A stretch of DNA of 64,000 bases from Rutidosis leptorrhynchoides (GCF_046630445.1 NC_092334.1:192578501-192642500), one strand, 5' to 3'; counted from the stretch's first letter, positions 12,899-23,580 are shown. The notes: generated by a model from the letters alone, not told the origin. Numbers and translations: made by a program.

Positions 12899-13745
12899 AT
12901 TCGATTGAGATAGTTTAGAGAAATATATTTTCAAGTTTCTATGAAATAATGAAACCTATTGAATCATATTTATAATAGATTTTTGAATTATTAAAGTGAA
13001 TTATTAAAGTATGAATTATTAAAGTAAATTATTAAAGTATGAATTATTAAAGTATGAATTATTAAAGTGAATTATTAAAGTATGAATTATTAAAGTGAAT
13101 TATTAAAGTATGAATTATTAAAGTGAATTATTAAAGTATGAATTATTAAAGTAAATTATTAAAGTATGAATTATTAAAGTAAATTATTAAAGTTAAAGTA
13201 AAGTAAAAGTAAAGTAAAGGTAAAGTTAAAGTATAGTAAAAGTATAAAACTATGTACGTATAATACGCGTATAAAAAAATATATATAATATTAATTTAAA
13301 TCATTTTATATATTTAATAAAATAAAATATAAATATCGTTATCTTTATCATACTGGTTAAGTATTGAGTTGTCAAAAATAATAGATTTCTTAAATCACAG
13401 TGGACCTCATAACATAGGCCCGTAATCATATCATAATGTATCTGATAATTCAATTATTTGATATTATCTCTTAATTCTGTCGATAAATATATCGAGACAA
13501 ATATGTTCATGTAAAGTATCATATATCTAATACTTTGTTAATGTTTTCAGTTAATATTATATATTATATATACATATCTATATACACATAATTATTCGTG
13601 AATCGTCGAACACGGTCAAAGGGTAATTGATTACATGAATGTAGTTCCAAACTTTTTGAGATTCAACATTACAAATTCTGCTTATCGTGTCGGAAACATA
13701 TAAAGGTTAAGTTTAAATTTGGTCGGAAATTTCCGGGTCGTCACA
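10967..13745 (-). mobile_element. 5' LTR of G1, 2.8 kb
   Basis: On the minus strand it starts TGTGACGACCCGG (13745) and ends GGGTCCTTTCA (10967), with TG/CA ends and the primer-binding site directly after. It holds the AATTATTAAAGT minisatellite (12984-13192), an AT dinucleotide tract near 12870-12896 and, at 11261-11312, the CTCACCAAC...CTCAGGT module seen in other LTR families of this window. Confidence 0.8.
12984..13192. repeat. AATTATTAAAGT minisatellite in G1 5' LTR
   Basis: Second copy of the array described in the 3' LTR, with about two fewer units. Unit-number change since insertion is consistent with slippage. Confidence 0.9.
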
Positions 13746-14605
13746 GTACTTTCATTACCGACTTTACCGCTTTTATCACTGTGAGTTATAGCATTCCCTT
13801 TTTACTTTAACTTATTTTGGGAACTGAGAATACATGCGGATTTTATGTTTTACATACTAGGCACGAGTACTTAAACTTATATATGTGTGGGTTATACAAC
13901 AGCATAAACATTCCCTTTAGCTCGGTAACGTTTAATCATTGGTTTTTGAACCATGAACGCGAATCTTAGATATGGATCCATAGGGTTTGACATCCCTACT
14001 CGGGCTAGTCGCGCTAGCATTTAACGAGTGTTTAATACTTCGTAGACATACGCACTTGCCAAGTGTACTTTCAGGGGGTATAAACGTTAAGTTAGTTACC
14101 GAGTGCCCACGGTTATACATATACTTTATCATACTGATTTGAATTACTGATTTGAAACGCTTGTTTGAAGCACTGAAATCTCGTGGCCTACATTACATTA
14201 CTGAATACAAATAAACTATAGCTCACCAACATTCGTGTTGACTTTTTAAGCATGTATTTCTCAGGTGTTTAGACATTGTTGCTTCTGCTGTTAGCCTTGT
14301 TGTTCTAGTCTCGGTGTATAGACTTGCTGTTACAGACTTGCTGTGTTAGACTTCCGCTGCATTACTTAGAGATGTCTCAAGCATGAAACTTTTACTTTGC
14401 ATTCCCAACTTATGTTATTTTCAAAACAATAGCTTTGTAATGACCTTAGTATCATGTACTCATGTTAATATTTCCTATTCATCTTTTGTAAAACGTTATC
14501 TGTTCATGAATGCAAAACTGGTTTTCAAACAGCATATAGTGTTTGACCTTGTAATGATCCTGTTGTTGATGTACCGTACACGATGATTTTGTACGGGGCG
14601 TCACA
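13746..14605 (+). mobile_element. 3' part of a family F LTR
   Basis: The segment is the reverse complement of 50227-51060, with high similarity throughout, and ends GGGGCGTCACA at 14605. It begins where the G1 LTR ends. No primer-binding site follows, so it comes from a 3' or solo LTR. It contains the CACCAAC...CTCAGGT module at 14221-14270. A 66-codon antisense frame (13932-14132 minus) is shared with the other copy. Confidence 0.75.
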
Positions 14606-14935
14606 TAATTCGTTGATTTTGCTTTTTATATATACAATCTATCCAAAATGTTTTCCTTAAAACAGACTCCGTTTTGAATATAATTAGTTGCGTTTTATTC
14701 GTAAAATTATTTCGAGTTGAACGGCGATGACCGGGAAAACTAACTCGCGGCGAAAAAAGAGATAAATTCCGTTAAAAAAATGGGTGAGTTTTATTTATTG
14801 ATTATATATTAAATTGGCATGTTGCACTTTAATCCCCTAAAGTTAGTCTTAATACACTTGTTTTACCCCTAAATAGTTACATCTTTTATCCCTCAAATTT
14901 GTCTCACTTTACCCTTTGCTTCCTTGGCAAATACG

Positions 14936-15049
14936 ACATCTTCTAGTACCCAAAACGACAAAAAATTTGATTACATTTAGTAGATATGTAAAACATCTTC
15001 TAGTACCCAAAACGACCAAAAATTTGATTACATTTAGTAGATATGTAAA
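14936..15049. repeat. 57-bp tandem duplication
   Basis: ACATCTTCTAGTACCC begins at 14936 and again at 14993; the two units differ at one position. Confidence 0.95.
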
Positions 15050-15091
15050 TGTAAATGTAAATGTAAATGTAAATGTAAATGTAAATGTAAA
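15043..15091. repeat. TGTAAA microsatellite
   Basis: Eight tandem copies of ATGTAA/TGTAAA grow out of the end of the preceding duplication, consistent with slippage at its boundary. Confidence 0.95.
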
Positions 15092-16256
15092 TTAGTAGAT
15101 ATGTAAATGTAAATAAATTAGTAGATATGTAAATTGTTGTCATTTTTTAAATATATTGCAAATTTATATCCCCAAATACATAATATAGAGAATTAAATTA
15201 TTTATATAACAAAACATAAATACATATTTGTGCACCAATAACTCCCATACACATAGATGAATCACATACACATGTTTGTGCAGGAGCAGCATCTCTCACA
15301 GAGTTGTAATCAAATGCCAGTTGTTCCATCTAAAAAAGTGTTATAAGTGTAAGTTATCAAAAAATTTGGAAACACACAAGTAATATGAAGTTGTATGACC
15401 TAGAATTTGCAAATAGTTCAATGCAAACTTTCACATTCACCATCCACTGTTTAGACCGAACAAAATATAAGTGGAAATTTATACTCATATCACTATTGCA
15501 TTGTACTTGATACTTCACCTTTTCAGTGCGGTAACTTAACTTACAGTTGTGATTTATAAAACGACTCAAATTTCATTTTTCACATGCATCTATTACCTGA
15601 ATATGAATAAATTTACAAAAATATAGTATATTTAACATATTTTGTATGAATAGACAAGATAAAATGATTTATTTATTTACAGAGTATTATATTTATGGGC
15701 AAATTTCATAAAAAGTAATCTTTTTACCTCATTTTCATATTAAAGGTAGCCTATTATACTTTCGATGATTTAAAATATTATTTTAACACATTTTACTTAA
15801 AAAGAGATGTGTCAATAACTTTCTTAGTTAAGTGCTAACGTGATATTTCACATTATCATTTTTTTTTTCCACATGGAAATAAGTTCACCTCATTGTCAAA
15901 GAATTTCAATGTTTTTAACTTACTAAAACTACCAACTGTTCTTATATATACACTTAAATTAGAAAGTTAATCACACTATTCTATTTAATTAACATTTGTT
16001 AAAATAATCTTTTAGAGCACTGGGAGTGGTGACTGAGGTCACTTGGCATGTTAGGCCTGACTTGCTGAGTCAGAAAAAGTGGAGAGTGCTAACCTATATC
16101 ACTTGGGCATGTCAGTTTTTATTTTTATTATTATTTTTATGATTTTAAATATAACATAAATTAATAAAATTAAAAAAATAACATAAACATAAATAACTTT
16201 CATTAAAAATTTAAAAAAAACATTACATTTCCTAAAAATAAAAAAACACACGATTC

Positions 16257-16258
<2 letters not shown>

Positions 16259-16289
<31 letters not shown>
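16259..16289. repeat. Poly(A) tract, 31 bases
   Basis: Uninterrupted A run in an A-rich region. It could be a slippage-expanded A run or the T-rich part of a minus-strand transcript unit; nothing nearby identifies a retroposed sequence. Confidence 0.95.
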
Positions 16290-16291
<2 letters not shown>

Positions 16292-16444
16292 CATTACGAA
16301 CCTAAAATTAAAAATAAAAACATTACAAGTCCTAAAAATTAACCCGTCCGATCGAGCCTTTCACGGAGTTTTAGGACTATTGTATCCCTCATCACTCTCG
16401 TCGTGCGGGTAGTGAGGACGTGGGCGGCGGATGAATTCTCGGGA

Positions 16445-16747
16445 CTATATGTGGATACAATACAAGTCGATAGACTCGTCGTTGAGTTTTGCTTTCCCGA
16501 CTAGTTCTTCCCATTCTTGTTCAATCGTGAGAAACTCAAAGGTTTGAGTTTCTGGAACAATGTACATAAAATCTGAGGCCTCGAAGTCGACATGCTCTCG
16601 TATGTAGTTGAACAAACGTCCGGTGTCCCACCCGTTAACGTCGAGGGACTTGAACGGAGTACATTGCGAGTTGGAATACGATTTCCAATCCTCGCTGAGC
16701 TCTCCACCGTGGTAAACATTCAATGAAACAATGCTTGAAGAATTCAT
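16445..16747 (-). pseudogene. Hypothetical 100-residue frame, possible transposon remnant
   Basis: The frame begins MNSSSIVSLNVYHGGEL and ends DLYCIHI. Base use is less AT-rich than its surroundings, which suggests a past coding role. The arrangement V-x-HGG, then W and Y, then a C-terminal IDLYC resembles in outline the N-terminal domain of plant Mutator-like transposases, but similarity is too weak to assert. It lies downstream, on the same strand, of the NAM-associated-like frame at 17069-17497. A TATATATAGA stretch near 16817-16826 precedes it. I do not recognise a function. Confidence 0.4.
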
Positions 16748-17068
16748 TTTTATTTTATACTCGTGTGTTTAATTGAGAAGGGTTGAGAATGTGTGTTTGG
16801 GTTGAGAAAAGGGTTGTATATATATAGATAAAAGTGGGGAAAGTGGGGATTACATACTTAGATATAAAAATTTATAAAGATTAATAAATATAAAGATTAC
16901 ATACTTAAATATAAAAATTTATAAAAACACACTTAAATTAATAAAAAGGAAACCATTACAATTTATTAAAGTCCTAAAAATAATAAATTACGATAATTAA
17001 AAAATACTAATACAATTACTTTATTAAGTTCCTAGAACTTAAAATGTACATTCATAATAAAATATAGA

Positions 17069-17497
17069 TTACTCGTCGTCACTTGAAAGCTCGATATAAT
17101 CTTTGTATTTCTCGGCCATCTTTTTCTTGAACCTTAAAGCGGATTTCCTTTCTTCCGGATCGGCGATATCGGCTAAATTAAGTTTAAATAATTTTATGGC
17201 TTCTATTGCCGATCGTGTTCGTTCTTCCTCTACAATTGCATCCATAACACTGTTTCGCCTCTCCACTTCTTTTTCCTTTTTGTCGGACCATTTCGAAGTC
17301 AACTCGTCGAATCTTGAAGAGTTGGAAGAGTTCGTACCATGTGATGAAGTACCCGCCTCAGACGAACCGGATTTTTTAGCAGTCTTCTTTGATCGTTCTC
17401 TTCCTATTGGACGTTGAATCGCATCGTCTCCAAATAGCTCCTGAAGGTTGGTTAACCGATCTTCCCCGAGATTGATTGTTTGATTTTCGCCAACCAC
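17069..17497 (-). CDS. Protein fragment resembling NAM-associated C-terminal domain
   Basis: The 142-residue frame has a motif RPIGRERSKKTAKK (about residues 30-43), a Ser/Gly-rich linker, then a charged helical region WSDKKEKEVERRNSVMDAIV and an acidic end ELSSDDE. The RPIG-x-R-x-x-KK motif followed by a charged helix is typical of the NAM-associated C-terminal domain found in plant proteins related to PIF/Harbinger ORF1, which carry a Myb/SANT-like domain upstream. That N-terminal domain is missing here, so this is probably a truncated relic. The frame begins next to the Tourist-type MITE at 17553, which may have landed at its 5' side. Confidence 0.45.
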   Translation of the reverse strand: MVGENQTINLGEDRLTNLQELFGDDAIQRPIGRERSKKTAKKSGSSEAGTSSHGTNSSNSSRFDELTSKWSDKKEKEVERRNSVMDAIVEEERTRSAIEAIKLFKLNLADIADPEERKSALRFKKKMAEKYKDYIELSSDDE

Positions 17498-17552
17498 ATC
17501 ATCGTCTTTATGTGAGTGGTTTTCGCCAATTTATTTGATACCAAGAGTCTTA

Positions 17553-17913
17553 GACTGTCTCTAACCGTGGCGGTGATGTCAAAGGCAAGTTATGTACTTT
17601 TGGTGATGTGGTAAGGTCAAGAGATGAAGTTAAATAAAGAGGAGTGTCAAATTTGAGGGTTAAATTTGTGAATGGGTGATGTGGTAAAATATTATTGGTA
17701 GTTGGGTGTAAAATATATTAATTAATAATATATAAAAATATTCGAAAAAATCTGATTGGCTGAAACACATTTGACACACCCGTCAAATTTTCGACTGACG
17801 TCCCGGGCGTCAAATTTTGACGCCGCGTTAGGAACGTCAAGGGCGTCAAAAAAGTGCCACATCGAATTTCACCTCATCTGACGCCACTTTTTCACGTTGG
17901 GTTAAAACCAGCC
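17553..17913. mobile_element. Tourist-like MITE (PIF/Harbinger type)
   Basis: The 361-bp element is flanked by TTA on both sides (17550-17552 and 17914-17916). The ends GACTGTCTCTAACC and, reversed, GGCTGGTTTTAACCC are imperfect inverted repeats. The interior has matching arms rich in GACGTCA-like and CGTCAAATTT motifs. No coding capacity. It lies about 300 bp upstream of the VHA-E start codon, so it may contribute to the promoter region. Confidence 0.75.
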
Positions 17914-17916
17914 TTA

Positions 17917-18214
17917 TCAAAACAAAAGATAAGACGGGTTATGTAGTTAAGAAAAAAAGAAATAAAAAACACAAAATATAAGAGCTGGTTATGTAGTTTC
18001 AAAATAAACAAAGTACCAATTGTAAAAAAAAAGTAGGAACATGTATCATGTGACGACGATTAAACTAAAACCAAATTATATGAAATCTTTAAAAATCACC
18101 ACTCGTTGAATCAAAAACCACCTCCCCCAATCTCATCATCCAAAAAACCCCTCTAACTCTCAAACACACAAATCTTTCTGATTTCCCCAAATTCAAATTC
18201 AGATCCATAACAAC
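17917..18214 (+). promoter_or_regulatory. Putative promoter and 5' UTR of VHA-E
   Basis: The stretch becomes C/T-rich (CCTCCCCCAATCTCATC, CCCCTCTAACTCTC) within 100 bases of the start codon, as is common in plant 5' UTRs. I see no clear TATA box; a phrase TTATATGAAAT at about 18074 is the only candidate. A TTATGTAGTT phrase occurs twice (17939, 17988). Confidence 0.4.
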
Positions 18215-21200
18215 ATGAATGATTCAGATGTCTCCAAACAGATTCAGCAGATGGTCAGATTCATCCGCCAAGAAGCCGATGAAAAAGCCAACGAGATCTC
18301 TGTTTCTGCAGAAGAAGTTAGTTTCTAATTACACCAAATCAACTCAATTTTGGTCAAATAGGATCTGTTGTTTTATATGATCTGTACTTCATATGATTAT
18401 ATTCAGCCTTACGTAACTTTTATCTAGTAATATCGTGATCGAATTTGCTGGAATCTAGGGTTTCAACATGCTAATTAAATGATCTTTAGTGATAAGTGTA
18501 TGATATAACTGTTAAATAACATAGTGGCATTGATATTTATTGAATCAATTTGAATTATATAGCTTTATGATCTCTAGTGATTAGTATGATGCATTTTTGG
18601 ATTTTAGTTGATTGCTGTAGGAACTTTAGTTTTTGGTGGTATGAACTAGCCAATGGAGGGGAACTGAAGTCAAATTTGTAACTAAGTTTGAATTGTCAGT
18701 TTAATACTAAAAATAGTGGTAGATGGTAAACTTTTATGGTATAGTTTTTTTTTGTTTTTTTTGTTTTTTTTGTTTTTTTCGTTTATTGTTGCAGTTAGTT
18801 AACATTAAGAGTGTGGTCCAATCAAGGTACTTATGTGGTATCCCCCCACCCAGTTCCTATCAGTATGCGATAATTGCTAATCTAGGGTGATCTTTGTGGG
18901 ATTTAAAGCGGGATCTTTGCAACTAGTAAATAGTATGGGTTGGTATCCAAATATATTAATTTTGTACAGAGTTATAATTTTTTTGATGAATTAAGTGTAC
19001 TTAGCTAGGTTTGCTGAATTGTGATCAGCATAAAGATTGCAACGTTTTGTGGGTACTTGTTTAGGGTCAAATGTTTGCATCTAAAAGTTATATCAAGTTA
19101 GCGGAAATAATTGATTATTTGTGATTTGCTTGTACTTTACATGCGTATAGATTTATCTGTTTCTTCTGGGTAATTACTGTACGAATGCCGATAGTAATTG
19201 GAATCAAATTAAGGCAATTATACACGATCTATTTCCATGAATTTGAATCTTGATCCGAGGATTTAAAATATATAATAGCTTTGTTCTGAGTAGTATGTAC
19301 GTGGTTTGATATGCCAATTTTTAGTTTGCTTACATTGTTCACTTCTCTAGGAATTTAACATTGAGAAGTTACAATTAGTGGAGGCAGAGAAAAAGAAGAT
19401 TCGACAAGAGTATGAACGCAAACAGAAGCAAGTGGAAGTTAGAAAGAAAATGTAAAATTTTCATATAAATGTTGCTCAACTATCTGGCTTTTAATAGATA
19501 ACTTTTGTTATCTAATGGAAAAGGATTATAACTCGTATCTGATTGCATTTCACAATGTTTGTTGCAGTGAATATTCCATGCAGCTCAATGCTTCTCGTAT
19601 TAAGGTCCTTCAAGCACAGGATGACTTGGTTACTGCCATGAGAGAGGCAGCTTCAAAGGATCTTTTGAACGTTAGCCATCAAAAGTTTCAGCATCATCAT
19701 GACTATGCGAGTCTTTTGAAATCTCTCATTGTCCAGGTACTAATTAATCTAGCTATTATTACCTAATAATAGGAAAACACAATGTCACCTAAAGTTGTGC
19801 ATTTGAGGAAAATGATGAACAAATGTATTGAATTATGCTACTAGATCCACACGTGCGATACAACTTCATCTATTTTTTACTATCCGTGTATGAATGTTTT
19901 GTCAAGATAGGGAGAAGGAATCCTGATCGATGCAAACGCTATAGAAACATGTCTAAACTTAATTTTTTTTATTGTATGGTTATTGAAATAGCTTATATGT
20001 AAAGGTGGGAAAATGGGTGAGTCTGATGGGTTGCAAAGTGTTATTTTATACACCTTTTGTATTTTTTTTATTCTTTTTATAAAATAGTCAGTGGAATAAC
20101 ACAGAAGTATCGACTACTATTAAGACGTTCGAACTATTTGACCCATTTCATTGTTGAGCAAATCTATTAAAAATAAGCCAAAGCGAGGTATTCGCAAGTA
20201 ATTCGGTCCAAACATCCACCTCAGTGAATCTGCAATCATTTCCTTTCAGAATATATTGGAAATACGAATAATCTTTTACCGACCACGACTCATTTCATTA
20301 ATATGTTTTTTTGTGTGAGATTATCTTCTTGAGTAGAACATTTTTAGGCAACAAATTAAGTGTTTCAGGGTTTGCTCAGACTGAAAGAACCAGCTGTGCT
20401 ATTGCGTTGCCGGAAAGAAGACGTGCATATTGTGCATTCTGTATTGCATGCAGCAAAGGCAGAATATGCAGATAAAACACATGTTCATGAACCCGAGATC
20501 ATCGTTGACACCATTCACCTTCCACCCGCCCCCTCTCATGATGATCCTCATGCTCTTTCCTGGTAAATGAATGTTCAAGTGTACTTATGCGTAAAGCATT
20601 GTTGTATCGAACCCCTATTACTCCCTTTTAGGAACTTACCTACTCGATTTCCAAATCCCTTTAATTAATTAGTCAACCTCTGTTAATGGGTCAAAATCTC
20701 GTTTGTTGGTCAAAGTCGGTTAAAGTTAAAATTGGTCAACATTTTAATACAAATTTAAACTAGAATTTTAGATTTTTTGAATAAATGAACGATTTTTTTT
20801 ATGTTTTTAGACAATTATGTTAAATTTTATGTTTATGGTTTTTTTTCTATTTGACCCATAAATTTGAAATCTATTATTTAAATGTATAAACAGTCCAATC
20901 CGATTTATCCCTGAGTTGACGATTATTTCCTCCAAAGTCAAGTAGTTCCCGAGTAGCGAGTTTTGCAACCTTGGCATAAAGTAATGCTATAGAGTTCGAA
21001 ACTATACTTTCTAGTTACATTTTATCAATTAAAGTTATTTTTTGTAAAGGTCTACTTGATTGCTTGGATAAACACATCCTTATAATTTTTTTTATTATTA
21101 TTATACTTTCTACTTTCTATAGTTATTTTTTGTAAAGGTCTACTTGATTGCTTGGATAAACACATCCTTATAATTTTTTTTATTATTATTATTTTCAGCT

Positions 21201-22737
21201 CTGGAGGTGTAGTTTTGGCTTCTCGAGATGGTAAAATTGTGTTTGAAAACACACTTGATGCTCGTTTGGATGTTATATTCCGTGGGAAACTTCCAGAGGT
21301 ACTTATATTCGTATCCTTTTCGTAAACATTCTTTTAAGGTAGTTGGTTCCGATCCATGGTATGAGACATCACATTAATATTAATATAGGAATTATTGCAT
21401 TATGACATACCAGTTTTATGCGCGTGTCACGTATTTTTATAAATAAGTTTCTTGTTGTTTCAAAACATTTTTACGAAACAATAAAACAATGATCCAGTTG
21501 ACTAAAAATTCCAAATTTTACAAGTTAAGTTTCTGATGATAATCTTTAATCATAATCATCTTCACCAAAGGCTGTGTAAATATGTATCCAGGTTTAATTA
21601 TTTTTTAATATTTAATATTCTTTTCACAAACCCAGCTATTTCAAGTGGTTTTCCATATAAGGTGAATCTGTTATGCTAGCTAAAAATGATATGGGTCAAA
21701 TGAGTTGAATGTTGCCAAATTGCATCTTGAATGCATACAACTTCCTATATTGTTTGTTCTAAAAGATTTTATTGTTAATTTATTTATAAATATTTTTTGT
21801 TTTTAAAATAAAATTAAAGACAAATTACATAAAAAGGTAACCTATTTTCCCTGTTTTCCTATTCTAGGTAATCTATTTCATTCGGATATAAAAAAATGAA
21901 TCTTTTTTCAAAAGTTAATCAAAAAGAGGGGCGTCGTTAACTTTTGTTAACATTTCACAGTTAAGTGTCAACTTCGCATAACATGTCAAATCCTTTATGG
22001 ACCAACATTTTCAACTCGCGATTTCGACGCACGTTTTCGACGCACGATTCCTACATGCGTTTTCGACCTGCGTTTTCGAGGCGCTTTTTTTACCATAGTT
22101 TTCGACAATGTTTTGGAGGCGCATTTTCAACTCGCGATTTCGAGGCATGTTTTTTGGCGCGCGTTTTCGAGGCGCGTTTACGAGGCACGTTTTAGCGCCG
22201 AAAAACGCGCTTCGAAAACGCGCCTCAAAAAACGCGGTCCGAGAGCGCCTCAAAAAACGCGCGTCAACAACACATGTAGGAATCGTGAGTCGAAAACGTG
22301 CGTCAAAATCGCGAGTTGAAAATGTTGGTTGATAAAGGACTTGACATGTTATGCGAAGTTGACACTTAACTGAGAAAGTTAACAAAAGTTAACAGCATCC
22401 CTCTTTTTGATTAACTTTTGAAAAAAACTCATTTTTCTATATCCGAATGAAATATATTACCTAGAATAAGAAAACAGGGAAAATAAGTTGCCTTTTTATA
22501 TAATTTGCCCTAAAATTAACACAATATATATGAAAACAAATAACACAAGTGTTTCAGTTGAACCCGATCTGACCCATGGCAAATATTACCTGTTATGACC
22601 TTTAATATAACCTACAATTTTCATTGATGCACATACGTAAAATTAAACAAACAAGTTTGGGCTTTTTTTTCACCTTCTGAATATAGACCCTTATTTTGCA
22701 GATCCGCAGGCTGTTGTTTAGCCAAGTAGCCGCATAA
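18215..22737 (+). CDS. VHA-E: V-type proton ATPase subunit E, six exons
   Basis: Exons are 18215-18316, 19351-19451, 19568-19736, 20369-20562, 21199-21298 and 22702-22737: 702 bases, 233 residues plus TAA. All five introns are GT-AG and phases join cleanly. The protein starts MNDSDVSKQIQQMVRFI and ends RRLLFSQVAA. Residues 1 to about 110 are the long charged helix typical of the E subunit (SVSAEEEFNIEKL, then a Lys/Glu-rich stretch, then SMQLNASRIKVLQAQDD). Residues from about 125 form the globular C-terminal domain, with LLRLKEPAVLLRCRKED, then SGGVVLASRDGKIVFENTLD and ARLDVIF. Length matches the family (about 230). Subunit E is part of the peripheral stalk linking the V1 ATPase head to the Vo proton pore of vacuole and endomembranes. 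I see no break, so the gene is probably functional. Introns 4 and 5 carry MITEs. Confidence 0.96.
20597..20973. mobile_element. hAT-type MITE in VHA-E intron 4
   Basis: The 377-bp element is flanked by GCGTAAAG (20589-20596) and GCATAAAG (20974-20981), an 8-bp target duplication with one CG-to-CA change. Its ends, CATTGTTGTATCGAAC and reversed CAAGGTTGCAAAACTCG, resemble those of the larger MITE at 59974-60837. It has no coding capacity and lies well inside the intron. Confidence 0.75.
21032..21195. repeat. 88-bp tandem duplication at the 3' end of VHA-E intron 4
   Basis: The stretch with GGTCTACTTGATTGCTTGG and the following T-rich tract occurs at about 21032-21107 and 21120-21195. The second copy ends in TTTTCAG, the splice acceptor used by exon 5; the first copy ends in TATACTTTC with no AG at the same place. 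The intron therefore carries a second polypyrimidine tract without a matching acceptor. Confidence 0.9.
21818..22510. mobile_element. Fold-back Mutator-type MITE in VHA-E intron 5
   Basis: The 693-bp element is flanked by an exact 9-bp duplication TAAAATTAA (21809-21817 and 22511-22519), the size typical of Mutator-like elements. Nearly its whole length is one inverted repeat: about 340 bases from AGACAAATTACATAAAAAGG pair with the right arm ending CCTTTTTATATAATTTGCCC. The centre (about 22010-22270) is a CG-rich array of CGCGTTTTCGA-like units, the only such CG-rich block nearby. It codes for nothing; open frames there are by-products of the CG repeats. In the VHA-E pre-mRNA it would form a very long hairpin. 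Confidence 0.9.
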
Positions 22738-22916
22738 ATGGGGTGATATCATGTATCTATCTATATCTATTCCAACCTTGTCGGCTACAATGAGAAGAAT
22801 CGGTCCGGATGATTTCAGTGCAGTTCATGTTTTCTCATGTCATAGTATTTATGTTGTTGCTAGTCTTTGATTAGTGGACGCCACGACAATGGCAATCGAC
22901 ACACTCCAATTGTTTG

Positions 22917-22926
22917 AATAAATAAA
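22917..22926 (+). terminator. Polyadenylation signals of VHA-E
   Basis: Two overlapping AATAAA hexamers lie 180 bases after the stop codon, with a T-rich stretch following. Cleavage site inferred to be within the next 30 bases. Confidence 0.6.
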
Positions 22927-22940
22927 GGTTGTATTATTAC

Positions 22941-23580
22941 ATCGTATGTATGTATTCTTTTCTAAGATTTTGTCATGGTTTGCCACTTTTGTCTGGACTT
23001 TTGCTCCTGAAATGTAATGGTAAAAAATTCTACTAAAGACCTTATGTGCGTGCAACTTTTTTTGTTACTGCAAATATGTATTACTTATTGTTTTCTATAG
23101 GTGTGAAAGACTCGTGTTGAAAGATTTAAGTTTTTCATGCCACTCATAATGTGAATCCAGATGTTTAAGCACTTGAATGTCTAATTATATAGCATTCACT
23201 ATATATATGTAACTTATGAATGAGAAATGATGTTAAAAGATGGATTAGAAAGGAATGATCTGGAATAGGTTGGTGGGGTTAAAGAAGTGGGAAGAAATCA
23301 GGAGGCAAAAGACTAAAATGTCCCTGTAATTTATGGAGTAAAATAATATTGTGAACAGTAACAATATGTATCCTATTGATATATACAAGCAGAGCGGCGA
23401 CCCACCCTCTGCTGTCAACAAAATTTTCTTTAGTACATAACTATATAGTTTTACTAAAAAATAGTTTTAGCGTAATGATTTTAACATAACTAAGAAACAA
23501 TAATTTATTCAATATATCAAACAACTCTTATAATTATAAATTAAATTGACCGTCTTTTTTTATCGTGATTATATAATAAA
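22941..23580. other. Intergenic region, nothing recognised
   Basis: AT-rich sequence between the VHA-E 3' end and the copia element. The frame 22849-23055 (minus) lies across the UTR and has no recognisable motif. Confidence 0.6.

Larger units (their letters stand above)
6447..13745 (-). mobile_element. Ty3/gypsy relic G1 with partial 3' LTR, broken gag, no pol
   Basis: The element reads right to left: 5' LTR 10967-13745, primer-binding site 10953-10964, gag relic 9942-10579, non-coding 3' internal region, polypurine-type segment 7375-7410 and a truncated 3' LTR 6447-7374. The LTR copies agree closely over about 920 bases (6447-7374 against 12834-13745), including a shared AATTATTAAAGT minisatellite. 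The internal region is only 3.6 kb and lacks protease, reverse transcriptase, RNase H and integrase, so the element could move only with help from another. The base after the 5' LTR is inside a family F LTR, suggesting G1 inserted there. Confidence 0.75.
14606..16011. other. Intergenic region, no gene recognised
   Basis: AT-rich sequence with a 57-bp tandem duplication, a TGTAAA microsatellite and, near 15698, a segment GGGCAAATTTCATAAAAAG that resembles the terminal repeat of the fold-back MITE in VHA-E intron 5. No matching opposite end is visible before 16011. The frames at 14383-14586 and 15357-15569 have no recognisable content. Confidence 0.5.
16015..17549 (-). mobile_element. Decayed PIF/Harbinger-like segment (tentative)
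   Basis: The left edge GAGCACTGGGAGTGG follows a TTA at 16012-16014, the usual PIF/Harbinger target. The segment holds two minus-strand frames, one resembling the C-terminal half of the NAM-associated proteins linked to such elements. No matching right terminal repeat was found, so the element is truncated or the assignment is wrong. Confidence 0.35.

Noticed and set aside
12834..13745. A 912-bp LTR with left edge at TGTATAC (12834)
   Set aside because: It looked like a complete LTR because it matches 6447-7374, but flanks show no target duplication and the sequence left of it continues to an LTR end with a primer-binding site at 10966. The left copy is simply truncated.
21965..22385. Several Arg-rich frames on both strands in VHA-E intron 5
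   Set aside because: They are produced by CGCGTTTTCGA-type units of the fold-back MITE and have no domain.
22223..22400. CG-rich island as a promoter of VHA-E or an antisense transcript
   Set aside because: The CpG density is inside the MITE with exact target duplication, so it is part of the insertion.
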